DNA from: Chitinophaga tropicalis
Lineage (GTDB): Bacteria; Bacteroidota; Bacteroidia; Chitinophagales; Chitinophagaceae
Length of the DNA: 64,000 nucleotides
NCBI RefSeq assembly: GCF_009758205.1
Contig: NZ_WRXN01000020.1
Location: 31,798 to 95,797 of the forward strand
Reading direction: 5' to 3'
A program made the position numbers and the translations under genes. Numbering within the stretch: the first letter of the stretch is position 1; each line of letters opens with the position of its first letter. This document shows, piece after piece, positions 18,040 to 26,308 of the stretch. A model generated the notes under the pieces. The model searched no databases. It worked only from the letters and a program-made list of their open reading frames with translations, and was not told where the DNA came from.

Positions 18040-18194
18040 ATGTCAACTGAATCAGCCATACAAACACTACTGTCATCTTCCTTCGTCATCAGCAAACGAT
18101 GCCCCTATTGTTGTTGCTAGGTTCTTTCCGGGCACAGTCCACGGGCACGGCCTCAGAGGCCTATTTAATATTATCTGATAAAGTAGATCATTAA
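18040..18194 (+). other. Two overlapping short ORFs behind the twin operator
   Basis: An ATG at 18040, 6 nt past the operator, opens a 26-codon frame ending in Cys-Pro-Tyr-Cys-Cys-Cys (stop at 18118-18120). In another frame an ATG at 18099 opens 31 codons with a signal-peptide-like start (MPLLLLLGSFRAQS), ending at 18194, 15 nt before the PhyH gene. They could be leader ORFs, a small secreted peptide, or the frameshifted remains of a longer exported protein. Neither has a known family. Confidence 0.3.
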
Positions 18195-18209
18195 AAAAAC
18201 TTAGCAATT

Positions 18210-19022
18210 ATGCCTACAGCTTACACTACGTTCACACTGGGTAATTCACTCACAGAAGAGCAAAAATCTTTCTTCGAAGAACACGGTTTCATTCATTTCT
18301 CCGGTTTTTTATCTCCTGACTCAGTCCAGGAGATCGTTGACGCCTCTGAGCAGGTGCAGAAAAAATGGATAGCAGAAGATGTACAGAAAGTAAATGGGGT
18401 ACCGGTTAAATATGGTAAGGACCTGAACGGGGAGAAGATAGTGCAGCGTTTTGCTTTCATTAACCAGCATACGCCTGTACTTTCCAACCTGCTTCGCGAG
18501 GAGCGTCTGCAGTCCCTTCTTGGCTTTATTGGGCCGGATGCGCGTATCGGCGAAAATGAAAAGGATGGCATGGTGTTCAATCACTATGTAAACGGACCTG
18601 AAAGTAAGTTCAGCAAAATGGGCTGGCATGTTGATGGCCTGCGTGATATATTTATAGGAGGAGGTAAGCTGAATCCAATGCTGAACGTAGGGATACATCT
18701 GAGTACCCTGCAGCCGGGCAATGGCGGATTGAGGATCATACCCGGCACACATAAACAGGGTGTCTTAAGCATGCTTTTCAGAAAGAGACATTTCTTTGAT
18801 CATAACCCGGATAAGAATGAGCTGGCTATCACTCCCAAAGCAGGCGATCTGACCGTTCATGATGGCCGTCTCTGGCACCGGGTGGCGCAATCTTCCATTG
18901 TAGGTGAGGAAAGCAGGCGCAGGGTGATCTATGTACCAATTATTGCGGGAAAATATGAACCGAAGAATGAAAACAGTCCAACGTTGTTCTATCAACGTTT
19001 TGCAGGATTAGTAATAAAATAA
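18210..19022 (+). CDS. Phytanoyl-CoA dioxygenase (PhyH) family Fe(II)/2-oxoglutarate oxygenase
   Basis: A 270-residue double-stranded beta-helix oxygenase. The iron triad is visible as H140-x-D142 (GWHVDG) and H223 (DGRLWHR), with Arg residues for 2-oxoglutarate about 13 residues later (EESRRRVIY). The N-terminus (FFEEHGFIHFSGFLS) is typical of the PhyH family. Family members hydroxylate lipids, secondary metabolites or amino acids; the substrate here cannot be read from sequence. It lies 190 nt behind the twin operators, so expression is probably controlled there. Confidence 0.9.
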   Translation: MPTAYTTFTLGNSLTEEQKSFFEEHGFIHFSGFLSPDSVQEIVDASEQVQKKWIAEDVQKVNGVPVKYGKDLNGEKIVQRFAFINQHTPVLSNLLREERLQSLLGFIGPDARIGENEKDGMVFNHYVNGPESKFSKMGWHVDGLRDIFIGGGKLNPMLNVGIHLSTLQPGNGGLRIIPGTHKQGVLSMLFRKRHFFDHNPDKNELAITPKAGDLTVHDGRLWHRVAQSSIVGEESRRRVIYVPIIAGKYEPKNENSPTLFYQRFAGLVIK

Positions 19023-19048
19023 ATCTGATCTTATATTAAAACTTTTCT

Positions 19049-19076
19049 CAGCTGGCCTACGGCCAGCTGTTTTTTT
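19049..19076 (+). terminator. Rho-independent terminator of the PhyH gene
   Basis: A perfect 9-bp stem CAGCTGGCC / GGCCAGCTG with a TAC loop is followed directly by seven Ts. Confidence 0.9.
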
Positions 19077-19079
19077 GCA

Positions 19080-19335
19080 TGCCTGATAAGATAATATTGC
19101 TTTATTTGAAATTTCCCGGAAAAATTTTCCATCGTAACAATTTGATTTACAAGTCAGTTACCTAAAGGTAAGTTAGTAGCTACGGGGAGACCTCTTGGTT
19201 AAAAGTAGCACTCCCTCTAAATTTGGCTTTCCAAAAGAAAGTAGCTCTCCGTCGGGAGTAAAATTATCATAAATATTTAAGGCCGTGAACAAATGTTGAT
19301 AGCGCAAAATATTGAACTAGGTTAAGAAATTTCCC
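19080..19335 (+). other. Gene-free stretch with short repeats before yceI
   Basis: No plausible gene. It holds a small hairpin (TTACC/GGTAA, 19158-19171), three copies of AGTAGC at 19175, 19204 and 19240, and G/C-rich blocks ACGGGGAG and CTCTCCGT that could pair. This may be a structured leader or a small RNA; nothing proves it. Confidence 0.25.
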
Positions 19336-19338
19336 AAC

Positions 19339-19360
19339 AATATATGTTGAAACATATATT
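19339..19360 (+). promoter_or_regulatory. Palindromic operator upstream of yceI
   Basis: AATATATGTT and AACATATATT form perfect 10-bp arms around a GA spacer, 45 nt before the first YceI start. The core TGTTG-N-AACATAT also occurs at the marR palindrome (15481-15493), so the MarR protein is a candidate regulator. Confidence 0.5.
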
Positions 19361-19404
19361 ATCAAAAAAAAGACATAATTTTAATTTTCAAAACAATAGC
19401 AAAC

Positions 19405-19974
19405 ATGAAAAAACTCACAATCATCGCGTCCTTAATGGCCCTTTCAGCAACAACTTTTGCTCAAACATGGTCTGTAGACAAAGCTCACTCAAAGATCGGA
19501 TATAGCGTAGTGCACATGGGTCTTTCTGACAGCGAAGGTAACTTCAAAGCTTTCGAAGGTAAGATCACTGCTTCAAAAGCTGATTTCTCTGACGCGGTTT
19601 TTGAAATATCTGCTGACGTGAACAGTCTGAACACTGAGAACGAAATGCGTGATAAACATCTGAAAAGCCCTGATTTCTTCAATGCTGAGAAATTCCCTTC
19701 TATCACCTTCAAGAGCTCTTCTTTCAAGAAAGTAAGCGGTAAGAACTACAAAGTTTCCGGCGACCTGACCCTGCATGGTGTTACCAAGCCAGTTACTTTC
19801 AACGTTGTTTTCAATGGTACTGCTACTAACCCAATGAGCAAAAAAGAAACTGCTGGTTTCTCTTTCTCTGGTACTATCAAACGTAAGGACTTCGGTATCG
19901 GTGCTGAAATGCCTGCTACTATGCTGGGTGAAGATGTTACCCTGAGAGCTAGCGGTGAATTTACTAAAGACTAA
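19405..19974 (+). CDS. YceI-family periplasmic lipid-binding protein
   Basis: A 189-residue protein with a signal peptide (MKKLTIIASLMALSATTFAQ) and a full YceI lipocalin-like domain: WSVDKAHSKIGYSVVHMGLS, DKHLKSPDFFNAEKFPSITF and LTLHGVTKPVTF. The family binds isoprenoid or other amphiphilic molecules in the periplasm. The codon choice looks restricted (many GCT and GGT codons), which hints at high expression. It is followed 14 nt later by a second YceI gene. Confidence 0.94.
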   Translation: MKKLTIIASLMALSATTFAQTWSVDKAHSKIGYSVVHMGLSDSEGNFKAFEGKITASKADFSDAVFEISADVNSLNTENEMRDKHLKSPDFFNAEKFPSITFKSSSFKKVSGKNYKVSGDLTLHGVTKPVTFNVVFNGTATNPMSKKETAGFSFSGTIKRKDFGIGAEMPATMLGEDVTLRASGEFTKD

Positions 19975-19988
19975 GTTTTATCCGGGCA

Positions 19989-20522
19989 ATGAAAAAATTA
20001 GTAATATTTTCAACAACACTGCTGCTCACGGCAGCAGTGTTTGCCTTCGCCGTTGTGGCGCCGGCATGGAATATCGGCAAATATAATATCGCTTTCTCCA
20101 GCACTGCTGTAGGCGGTATTTTCAGGACTTTCAAAGGCTCTATCAGCTTTGATGAGCAGAACCTGGCCGCATCCAACTTCAGTGTAACCATAGATGTTGC
20201 TTCTATCAACACAGGTAACGCATTACAGAATAAACACGCCAAAAGCGACGAGTGGTTTGACGCTGCCAAATTCCCGCAGATCAAGTACACTTCTAAAAAG
20301 ATCGTAAAAGCAGGTGCTGGCTATCAGGTGACCGGCGATCTGGAGATCCATGGTGTTAAGAAGGAATTCACTATTCCTTTTACATTCAAACGCGCAGGCA
20401 ACACTGCTACATTTAACGGCACATTTGACGTGAACCGCAACGATTACCATATCGGTAAACCAGGCGGAGACGTACCTGATGTTATTAAGGTAACAGTAGC
20501 TGTACCTGTAACCAAGGCATAA
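19989..20522 (+). CDS. YceI-family protein, second copy
   Basis: A 177-residue YceI paralogue with an N-terminal signal segment (LVIFSTTLLLTAAVFAFA). It keeps the domain landmarks (WNIGKYNIAFSSTAVGGIFRTFKGS, NKHAKSDEWFDAAKFPQI and DLEIHGVKKEFTIPF) but has diverged clearly from the upstream copy. It is the second of three closely spaced genes; the pair may handle different ligands or form a heteromer, which is speculation. Confidence 0.93.
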   Translation: MKKLVIFSTTLLLTAAVFAFAVVAPAWNIGKYNIAFSSTAVGGIFRTFKGSISFDEQNLAASNFSVTIDVASINTGNALQNKHAKSDEWFDAAKFPQIKYTSKKIVKAGAGYQVTGDLEIHGVKKEFTIPFTFKRAGNTATFNGTFDVNRNDYHIGKPGGDVPDVIKVTVAVPVTKA

Positions 20523-20538
20523 TTAATAAACTATTTAT

Positions 20539-20934
20539 ATGCTGAAGAAATTATTGATACTCGGCGTTGTTTCCGGCGTACTGGCCGGCCTGGCAGGTTA
20601 TATCTATCAGAAAGTGTATGTGGAGATCCTGGGGGAAGGGTTCCTGAATATAGTGAAGCCTGTTAACATTTTTGCCGCTTCTCTGATCGGTACAATAGTA
20701 GCAGCCTTTGGTTACTTTTTACTCAGCAAAGTGCTGAAAGGATATACAGAGATCGTTTTTAACCTTCTCTTTTCAATTATCACTTTTGCAACTCTCATAG
20801 GCCCTATCAGTTTCCAGATGCCAGCAGATGAGCTGGCCCCACCTGAACTGTTTCCCGGCTTAGCTATTCCAATGCACTTTTTCCCTGCACTGGCATGGTA
20901 TACATTAAAACCTTTATTTGCCAAATCGGTATAA
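20539..20934 (+). CDS. Small four-helix membrane protein
   Basis: A 131-residue protein with about four membrane helices (residues 5-22, 42-62, 72-92 and 104-122). I do not recognise the family. It starts 16 nt after the second YceI gene and ends at a hairpin, so it belongs to the yceI operon and probably acts at the inner membrane with those proteins. Confidence 0.8.
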   Translation: MLKKLLILGVVSGVLAGLAGYIYQKVYVEILGEGFLNIVKPVNIFAASLIGTIVAAFGYFLLSKVLKGYTEIVFNLLFSIITFATLIGPISFQMPADELAPPELFPGLAIPMHFFPALAWYTLKPLFAKSV

Positions 20935-20940
20935 TAAAAG

Positions 20941-20974
20941 AACAGGGGTATGAAAACCTCTATCCCCTGTTTTC
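20941..20974 (+). terminator. Terminator of the yceI operon
   Basis: AACAGGGG pairs with CCCCTGTT across a loop containing GAAAACC, followed by TTCTCTTTTC. Confidence 0.7.
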
Positions 20975-20987
20975 TCTTTTCCCATCT

Positions 20988-21245
20988 TTATTGCACCTGA
21001 AAGATCAGTTTTGATACCTGGTCTGATCCCAGACGAAGATGAGATATTTCTTCTCCCACTTTCTCCTCGATCTGTTTACGACCGAATACATTATAGGGAA
21101 AACGTAACCATATTTTAAACTTGATAGCTGGCTCTTCATTTTCCAGGCGATAACCAAACCGGATCTCCTTGACTTTATTTTTTCCCACAACTTCGATAAG
21201 GTGTTGTACAACATCTGTTGGATGTTCCAAAGTAATGTACTGCAT
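20988..21245 (-). CDS. Small protein of unknown function
   Basis: An 85-residue protein, convergent with the yceI operon. It has mixed alpha/beta character, no signal peptide, and charged helices (EEKVGEEISHLRLG). I recognise no family. It starts with a good ATG and is bounded by a terminator hairpin downstream. Confidence 0.6.
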   Translation of the reverse strand: MQYITLEHPTDVVQHLIEVVGKNKVKEIRFGYRLENEEPAIKFKIWLRFPYNVFGRKQIEEKVGEEISHLRLGSDQVSKLIFQVQ

Positions 21246-21359
21246 AATGGCTTTTATTAGGTTTTTTCTCTAAAGTTTCTGACTCGCTCACAGGGAGGGA
21301 ATAACGGACGGATATGGATCTAGTAAGTCTGAATAAAACCGGATATCTTTACGGGGCCA

Positions 21360-22694
21360 ATGAAACTATACCTGTTCTCTCCTGTTGAACCTATATACAA
21401 GGAGGAGTTTTACAAACATATCAGGCCACAAAATCTGAAAGTCACGGCTTACATGGCATTTATTGTCCTGCTAATTGTGATTGCAATACGTGTTGCGTCA
21501 TGGTTCATACCCTACCAGGCAATGTTACCCCCTTTTCAATTCAGGGAATACAAACTGATTAATAATAGCATGATAGGAGGATCCTTTCTTTTTACGGTAT
21601 TACTCTATATAGTCCGGAAAAAAGCATCTCCTTTGCTGCAAAATCAATACCATTTTATTTGCCTGTTGTATGCCCTGTTCTTTATAGGCAGCTGTATGGC
21701 GCTCACTTTTGTAGCACAGCATAATCCTGCCAATACCATGACCATGCTACTCATCGGCACGCTGGGCATAGCTGTATTGCTTGTTTTTTCGCTGGGTCAG
21801 CTGTTGCTTATAAGCGGGATATCCATCACTGTTTTTTTGCTTTTCTTTCACATTTTCCAGGTAGATCCGGAAACACGTTCACTCAATTATATATCTTTCT
21901 GGCTAATCATCACCGCATTTCTGTTCGTTTCCCGGTTACTGTATTCCTATCACGCCAATTATTTTATTAAGATCAGGACCATCGGGGATAAAAACAGGGA
22001 AATAGCGCAGGCTAACCTTCTGAAGACAGAAATACTGGGGATTGTGGCCCACGATCTGCGGAATCCGATCTCCGGTATACGCACCATTATTCATCTGATG
22101 GAGGAATATCCCTATACAAAAGAACAGGAGGACAAATACCTTACCTGGATCAGGGATGCCTGCCATACTGCCGACCATATCATTGAGGAATTACTGGCTG
22201 CTGCAAAGCGCAGGGAACCGGATAAACTGCAGACAGATTATGTTTCGCTGAACGCGTGGCTGGAAACAGTACGGGCCAGCTGGATAAAACAAAATGGCTT
22301 TGGCAGGAATGTTATGCTGGAACTTCCCCAACAGGAACTGAAAGCGCATATCCATACCAGTAAACTGCAGCGGGTGGTAGACAACCTGCTTCATAATGCG
22401 GTGAAATTCACACCGGCAGACGGACGCATTACCCTTGGCCTGCATACTCACCGGGGTGGTATACGTATATTCGTATCAGATACCGGTATTGGTATTCCCC
22501 AGGATATGCAACCAGCTCTCTTTGACAGGTTCACGCCTTCCGGCCGGCCAGGACTGAACGAGGAACCATCCAACGGATTGGGATTACATATCTGTAAACA
22601 ACTGGTGGAGGAACATGGGGGAAGCATTTTTGTGGAATCCCGGGAAAATAAGGGAGCCGTCTTTAACATAGATCTCCCTTATACCCTGTTGTAA
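21360..22694 (+). CDS. Membrane sensor histidine kinase
   Basis: A 444-residue kinase. The N-terminal half holds about six membrane helices (residues 30-200) with no periplasmic sensor domain, so it may sense within the membrane. After a short linker comes HisKA with H231 (GIVAHDLRNPISG), then HATPase with NLLHNAVKF, SDTGIGIP and SNGLGLHICKQLVEEHGG. No partner response regulator is adjacent, so it is an orphan kinase. Confidence 0.92.
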   Translation: MKLYLFSPVEPIYKEEFYKHIRPQNLKVTAYMAFIVLLIVIAIRVASWFIPYQAMLPPFQFREYKLINNSMIGGSFLFTVLLYIVRKKASPLLQNQYHFICLLYALFFIGSCMALTFVAQHNPANTMTMLLIGTLGIAVLLVFSLGQLLLISGISITVFLLFFHIFQVDPETRSLNYISFWLIITAFLFVSRLLYSYHANYFIKIRTIGDKNREIAQANLLKTEILGIVAHDLRNPISGIRTIIHLMEEYPYTKEQEDKYLTWIRDACHTADHIIEELLAAAKRREPDKLQTDYVSLNAWLETVRASWIKQNGFGRNVMLELPQQELKAHIHTSKLQRVVDNLLHNAVKFTPADGRITLGLHTHRGGIRIFVSDTGIGIPQDMQPALFDRFTPSGRPGLNEEPSNGLGLHICKQLVEEHGGSIFVESRENKGAVFNIDLPYTLL

Positions 22695-22918
22695 GCTCAT
22701 TTGCCGGAGTCAACAATCCCCAATAAATAGTTGCTCATGTCAAATAACATACCTGTACCTATCCTGTAAGGTTAGGTAACCCGGTTATTATAAATAAGGC
22801 TAAGGAAAGCTAACAGATAGATCGCTGTAGTGGGCTTATCTGTACTACAGTAACTCTCAACAATAAAAAGTGAGACCAGCGTGACAGTGTGACTATGAAA
22901 CTGAGAACAACTTTTTTA

Positions 22919-23182
22919 TCATGGATAAGATGTAGCGCTGTTTCCACGGTCCCCTATATGCACCACTTCCATAATACGGGTAGCAATTGCGTTAACCAGT
23001 TGTGGGTCAGCTGCATAATCCGGGTTGGGCTGCAGAAAACCATTTCCCTGCAGTAAGTAGTCAATTGAATGCTCTTCGTCCAGTACTGCTTTATAGTGCT
23101 CTATACCCCTGGATTCATGAGGTTGTACTACTACAACATAGTTGTCGCCCTTCAGATCAAAGTCTAGTGTGAAATCTTTCAT
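22919..23182 (-). CDS. Small protein of unknown function
   Basis: An 87-residue acidic protein with no signal peptide or familiar motif. It lies on the same strand as, and downstream of, the 185-residue unknown gene, 74 nt apart. The 224-nt gap on its other side carries an inverted repeat (CTGTAGT at 22825-22831 and ACTACAG at 22844-22850) but no gene. Confidence 0.6.
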   Translation of the reverse strand: MKDFTLDFDLKGDNYVVVVQPHESRGIEHYKAVLDEEHSIDYLLQGNGFLQPNPDYAADPQLVNAIATRIMEVVHIGDRGNSATSYP

Positions 23183-23256
23183 ATGGCATTATAATTTAGG
23201 TAGAACAGTTGTATATCTAAATATAACAAAATTAAGGCCATGTGGTTGCAAAAATT

Positions 23257-23814
23257 TTAGTCTTCTCTGGCTCCTTTCTCTCCTGTAAACCAGTGTTCTT
23301 TCTGTTTGAAAAGCACGTTGAAAGTGGTCAGCGATCCATATATGCGGGTAATATATTGCTGCATATTGATCTTATCCTCATCGCTCAGCAGTTTATGGCT
23401 GTTTATCTGCTGTTCCAGAACGCGGAGGCGGTCTCTCACCATTACTATTTTATGAAAGAAAACTTCGATGGGAATTTCTTTGGGTTTTAATCCCGGGTCT
23501 TTAGGCTGCAGCAGCATGTTGCCTCCCTCCCAGCGGTCGCCCAAAGGCACCACTTCGCTCATATCTCCCCAGAGACGCAGTATTTTAAGCAGGGATGTTT
23601 CAACAGCAGAAACTGTTTCTACTTCTATTGTTTTATTCTCTGCATGCAGGATCTCGAACAACGGATCAGTTTTGTCTATCTCCAGAATGCCCTGGTCCAT
23701 AAATGTGACCACATATTGCGCATATTTTACGCCGATGATCACACCCGGGCCATAACGGGCATGTTGTACCCTGGAGCCTTTTCCTGCCGTTAATTCCTGT
23801 ATTAGTTCGTCCAT
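23257..23814 (-). CDS. Cytoplasmic protein with a Tudor-like N-terminal motif
   Basis: A 185-residue protein. Residues 14-45 (SRVQHARYGPGVIIGVKYAQYVVTF in part) resemble the small V-H-x-x-F/Y-G-x-G-x-V beta-barrel found at the end of UvrD-type helicases. The rest is helical, with a long charged helix near residues 120-165. I know of no function. It is preceded on the minus strand by the alcohol dehydrogenase gene. Confidence 0.7.
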   Translation of the reverse strand: MDELIQELTAGKGSRVQHARYGPGVIIGVKYAQYVVTFMDQGILEIDKTDPLFEILHAENKTIEVETVSAVETSLLKILRLWGDMSEVVPLGDRWEGGNMLLQPKDPGLKPKEIPIEVFFHKIVMVRDRLRVLEQQINSHKLLSDEDKINMQQYITRIYGSLTTFNVLFKQKEHWFTGEKGARED

Positions 23815-23913
23815 GAGGTGTAGATTTAAGCAGCCAATTTAAACAACTTATTGAAAAAGCGCAACTTATGAAATTTAATTTTTCAGTCCGCCGCCTGCTG
23901 AAAAAAACCTCTG

Positions 23914-24930
23914 CTAATCAAGATGCACCATGGCCTTGATCACTCCGTTAGCGGGGTCCAGCCAGCTGTCAAATTCCCTTTTCACCTCATCAAATCCTAC
24001 CCTGTGGGTAATATAAGTAGTAGGATCTACCTTCCCTGTCTTCATGCAGTTCACTACATGTTCGAAGTCTTCCCGTGTAGCATTCCTGCTGCTCATCAGG
24101 GTTGCTTCACGTTTGTGAAATTCCGGATGACTTACACATATCTCACCTTTCTGTAATCCTACCAGCACATAACGTGCCCCATGCGCCATATACATGAAGC
24201 CATTATTAATGGCCTGCCGGCTGCCGGTGGCATCTATAACGACAGTGGGCATATCGTTGCCGGTGATCTTCATCAGTGCAGCCGTTACATCTTCCGTACC
24301 TGCGTTGACGGTATGAGCCACTTTCAGCTTGTCTTTACAGAAATCAAGGCGTCCCTGGTTAATATCCATTGCTATTACCTGTGCTCCTGCTATCCGTGCA
24401 AATTCCATGATGCCGAGGCCAATAGGTCCGGCGCCTATTACCAGTACAAACTCTCCCGGCATTACTCCTGCCCTGCGTACTCCATGCGCACCGATGGCCA
24501 GCGGTTCAACCAATGCCAGTGCATCCATTCCCAGTCCGTCGCCATGAACGAGCGATCCTGAAGGCACGGACAGGTATTCTGCCATGCCGCCGTCAATATG
24601 TACGCCACATACCCTGATATTTGTACAGCAATTAGGTTTGCCTGAGCGACAGGCAATACAGGTGCCACAATTAAAATAAGGGATAAAAGTTACGGCCTCT
24701 CCTATTGTAAATCCCGGTGCATTATCAGCAGATACCAGTTCTCCCGCCAGCTCATGTCCCAGGATGCGGGGATAGGAAAAATAGGGCTGCGTGCCTTCAA
24801 ACGCATGCAGGTCAGTACCACATATTCCGATACGCCTGATCCTGATAATGGCATGGTCCTTTGCTGTTGCAGGCATCTCTTTCTCTCCATAATCAAAATT
24901 ACCGGGCGTAGTACAGGTTAATATTTTCAT
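23914..24930 (-). CDS. Zinc-dependent alcohol/sugar dehydrogenase (RspB-like, MDR superfamily)
   Basis: A 338-residue medium-chain dehydrogenase. The start is the ATG giving MKILTCTTPGNFDYGEKEM; a TTG 28 codons upstream stays in frame through a terminator hairpin and is unlikely to be used. The catalytic zinc site shows as GICGTDLHAFEG and GHELAGE, the structural zinc as four Cys in NCGTCIACRSGKPNCC, and the NAD site as VIGAGPIGLGIMEFA. The nearest named relatives are RspB- and L-idonate/L-gulonate dehydrogenase-like enzymes. The exact sugar or polyol is unknown. Confidence 0.88.
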   Translation of the reverse strand: MKILTCTTPGNFDYGEKEMPATAKDHAIIRIRRIGICGTDLHAFEGTQPYFSYPRILGHELAGELVSADNAPGFTIGEAVTFIPYFNCGTCIACRSGKPNCCTNIRVCGVHIDGGMAEYLSVPSGSLVHGDGLGMDALALVEPLAIGAHGVRRAGVMPGEFVLVIGAGPIGLGIMEFARIAGAQVIAMDINQGRLDFCKDKLKVAHTVNAGTEDVTAALMKITGNDMPTVVIDATGSRQAINNGFMYMAHGARYVLVGLQKGEICVSHPEFHKREATLMSSRNATREDFEHVVNCMKTGKVDPTTYITHRVGFDEVKREFDSWLDPANGVIKAMVHLD

Positions 24931-24960
24931 AGCTGTGAAATTGTAAAGCGCTAAAAATAG

Positions 24961-24997
24961 TAAAAAAAAGACCGCCCTGCTAAAAAACAGGACGGTC
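24961..24997 (-). terminator. Intrinsic terminator inside the dehydrogenase leader
   Basis: On the minus strand GACCGTCCTG pairs with CAGGGCGGTC (one wobble) and is followed by eight Ts, 31 nt before the dehydrogenase ATG. The upstream gene is divergent, so this hairpin has no gene to terminate and may be an attenuator. Alternatively the real promoter lies between it and the ATG. Confidence 0.6.
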
Positions 24998-25162
24998 CCA
25001 CATGCAAAAACCAATGTCCATTATTCCTTTGTTATTTTTATAACTGGAATAATGGCGCTTTACCGTCAATTTTTATGCCCTTTTTCCTCTTTCCTGCTCA
25101 TCTGTAGGGTGGCGGGTCAATGTAAGAGCTGTGTTAAAAAACAGATTCACTGATATTGATCA

Positions 25163-25193
25163 TTGTTTATTGTCCGGATTAGGGATATTTTTG
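25163..25193 (+). promoter_or_regulatory. Desaturase promoter almost touching the start codon
   Basis: TTG (25163-25165), a 20-nt spacer, then TATTTTTG (25186-25193). The ATG begins 5 nt after the -7 box, which would make the mRNA leaderless or nearly so. Confidence 0.5.
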
Positions 25194-25197
25194 CAAG

Positions 25198-26106
25198 ATG
25201 AATTCTGAAAAACAACTTAGGAAGGGTCCCAACTGGTGGCGTCAGTTCGATTTTCTGGGGATGCATCTATTACCATTTCTGGCTTTTTTTACCCACGTAA
25301 CAGCATTTGACTGGATTTTGTGTGCCTCGCTGTACGTAGTACGCATGTTCTTTGTAACTGGTGGCTATCACCGTTATTTCTCCCACCGTACGTTCAAAAC
25401 GTCCCGGTTTTTCCAGTTTATACTGGCAGGTGGCGCACAGAGCAGCCTGCAGAAAGGTGTTTTATGGTGGGGTGCCAATCACCGTATCCATCATAAGCAT
25501 AGTGATACTCCTGAAGATCCGCACTCAGCTAATATTTATGGGTTCTGGTATGCACACATGGGCTGGATCATGGGTCCTGAATACAAACCTACCCGCTATG
25601 ACCTGGTAAAAGATTTCAAACAGCCTGAGTTGTTCTGGCTGAATAAATATCACTTTGTACCTGGATTAGTGTTGATGGTAGCCTGCTACTTTGTTGGTAA
25701 CAAGGTGAATGGCGCCGGCTGGTTTGACTGGAGCGCCGGTCTCTCTACCCTGTGGATCGGTTTCTTCCTGAGTACCATCCTCCTGTATCATGGTACATTC
25801 ACTATCAATTCCCTCATGCACAAATGGGGTAAGCCCCGTTATGAAACAGGGGATTTTTCCAAGAACAGTCTTATCCTGGCCCTGGTTACACTGGGTGAAG
25901 GATGGCATAATAACCACCACTACTACCAGAGTGCTACCCGTCAGGGTTTTTACTGGTGGGAAATTGATATTACCTATTATATTCTCCGGACACTTGGGTT
26001 TTTCGGAATTGTATGGGATATCAGAGGAGTGCCTGATAAAGTGAAGAACAGTAATAAGCTGGCTGATAAAAAAGTAGCTGCTCAGGCTATGGCGACTGCG
26101 GAATAA
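25198..26106 (+). CDS. Acyl-CoA delta-9 fatty acid desaturase
   Basis: A 302-residue membrane di-iron desaturase. The three His boxes are present: H58RYFSH63, HRIHHKH near residues 95-101 and EGWHNNHH near residue 235. Hydrophobic spans separate them in the usual order. The enzyme introduces a cis double bond into membrane acyl chains, tuning fluidity. It stands alone, with a promoter directly in front and two terminators behind. Confidence 0.94.
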   Translation: MNSEKQLRKGPNWWRQFDFLGMHLLPFLAFFTHVTAFDWILCASLYVVRMFFVTGGYHRYFSHRTFKTSRFFQFILAGGAQSSLQKGVLWWGANHRIHHKHSDTPEDPHSANIYGFWYAHMGWIMGPEYKPTRYDLVKDFKQPELFWLNKYHFVPGLVLMVACYFVGNKVNGAGWFDWSAGLSTLWIGFFLSTILLYHGTFTINSLMHKWGKPRYETGDFSKNSLILALVTLGEGWHNNHHYYQSATRQGFYWWEIDITYYILRTLGFFGIVWDIRGVPDKVKNSNKLADKKVAAQAMATAE

Positions 26107-26137
26107 TGAATAATAAGATATTCAAATAGTTATATAA

Positions 26138-26166
26138 AGCGTAGAGATGATCTCTACGCTTTTTTT
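26138..26166 (+). terminator. Desaturase terminator
   Basis: A perfect 10-bp stem AGCGTAGAGA / TCTCTACGCT with a TGA loop, followed by six Ts. Confidence 0.9.
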
Positions 26167-26170
26167 ATGC

Positions 26171-26211
26171 CGAAAAAATCGCTTTCACCTACGGTGAAAG
26201 CGATTTTTTCG
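26171..26211. terminator. 19-bp perfect palindromic terminator
   Basis: Arms 26171-26189 and 26193-26211 are perfectly complementary around a TAC loop, with an A-run in the left arm and a T-run in the right. It works on paper in both directions and is the second terminator in a row. Confidence 0.8.
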
Positions 26212-26212
26212 G

Positions 26213-26284
26213 GGGGATTTGCACTGCATGCAGCTTAGGGGATTTTTGCACAGCGTGTAGGTCATGTAGTTTTTGCACTGTGCC
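26213..26284. repeat. Degenerate short tandem repeats
   Basis: About two and a half units of roughly 27 bp built around GATT(TT)TGCACNGC and GTAGGTCATG, directly behind the palindromic terminator and ahead of the gntR promoter. Function unknown. Confidence 0.45.
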
Positions 26285-26308
26285 AACTTTCTTTAAAAAA
26301 AGACGATC

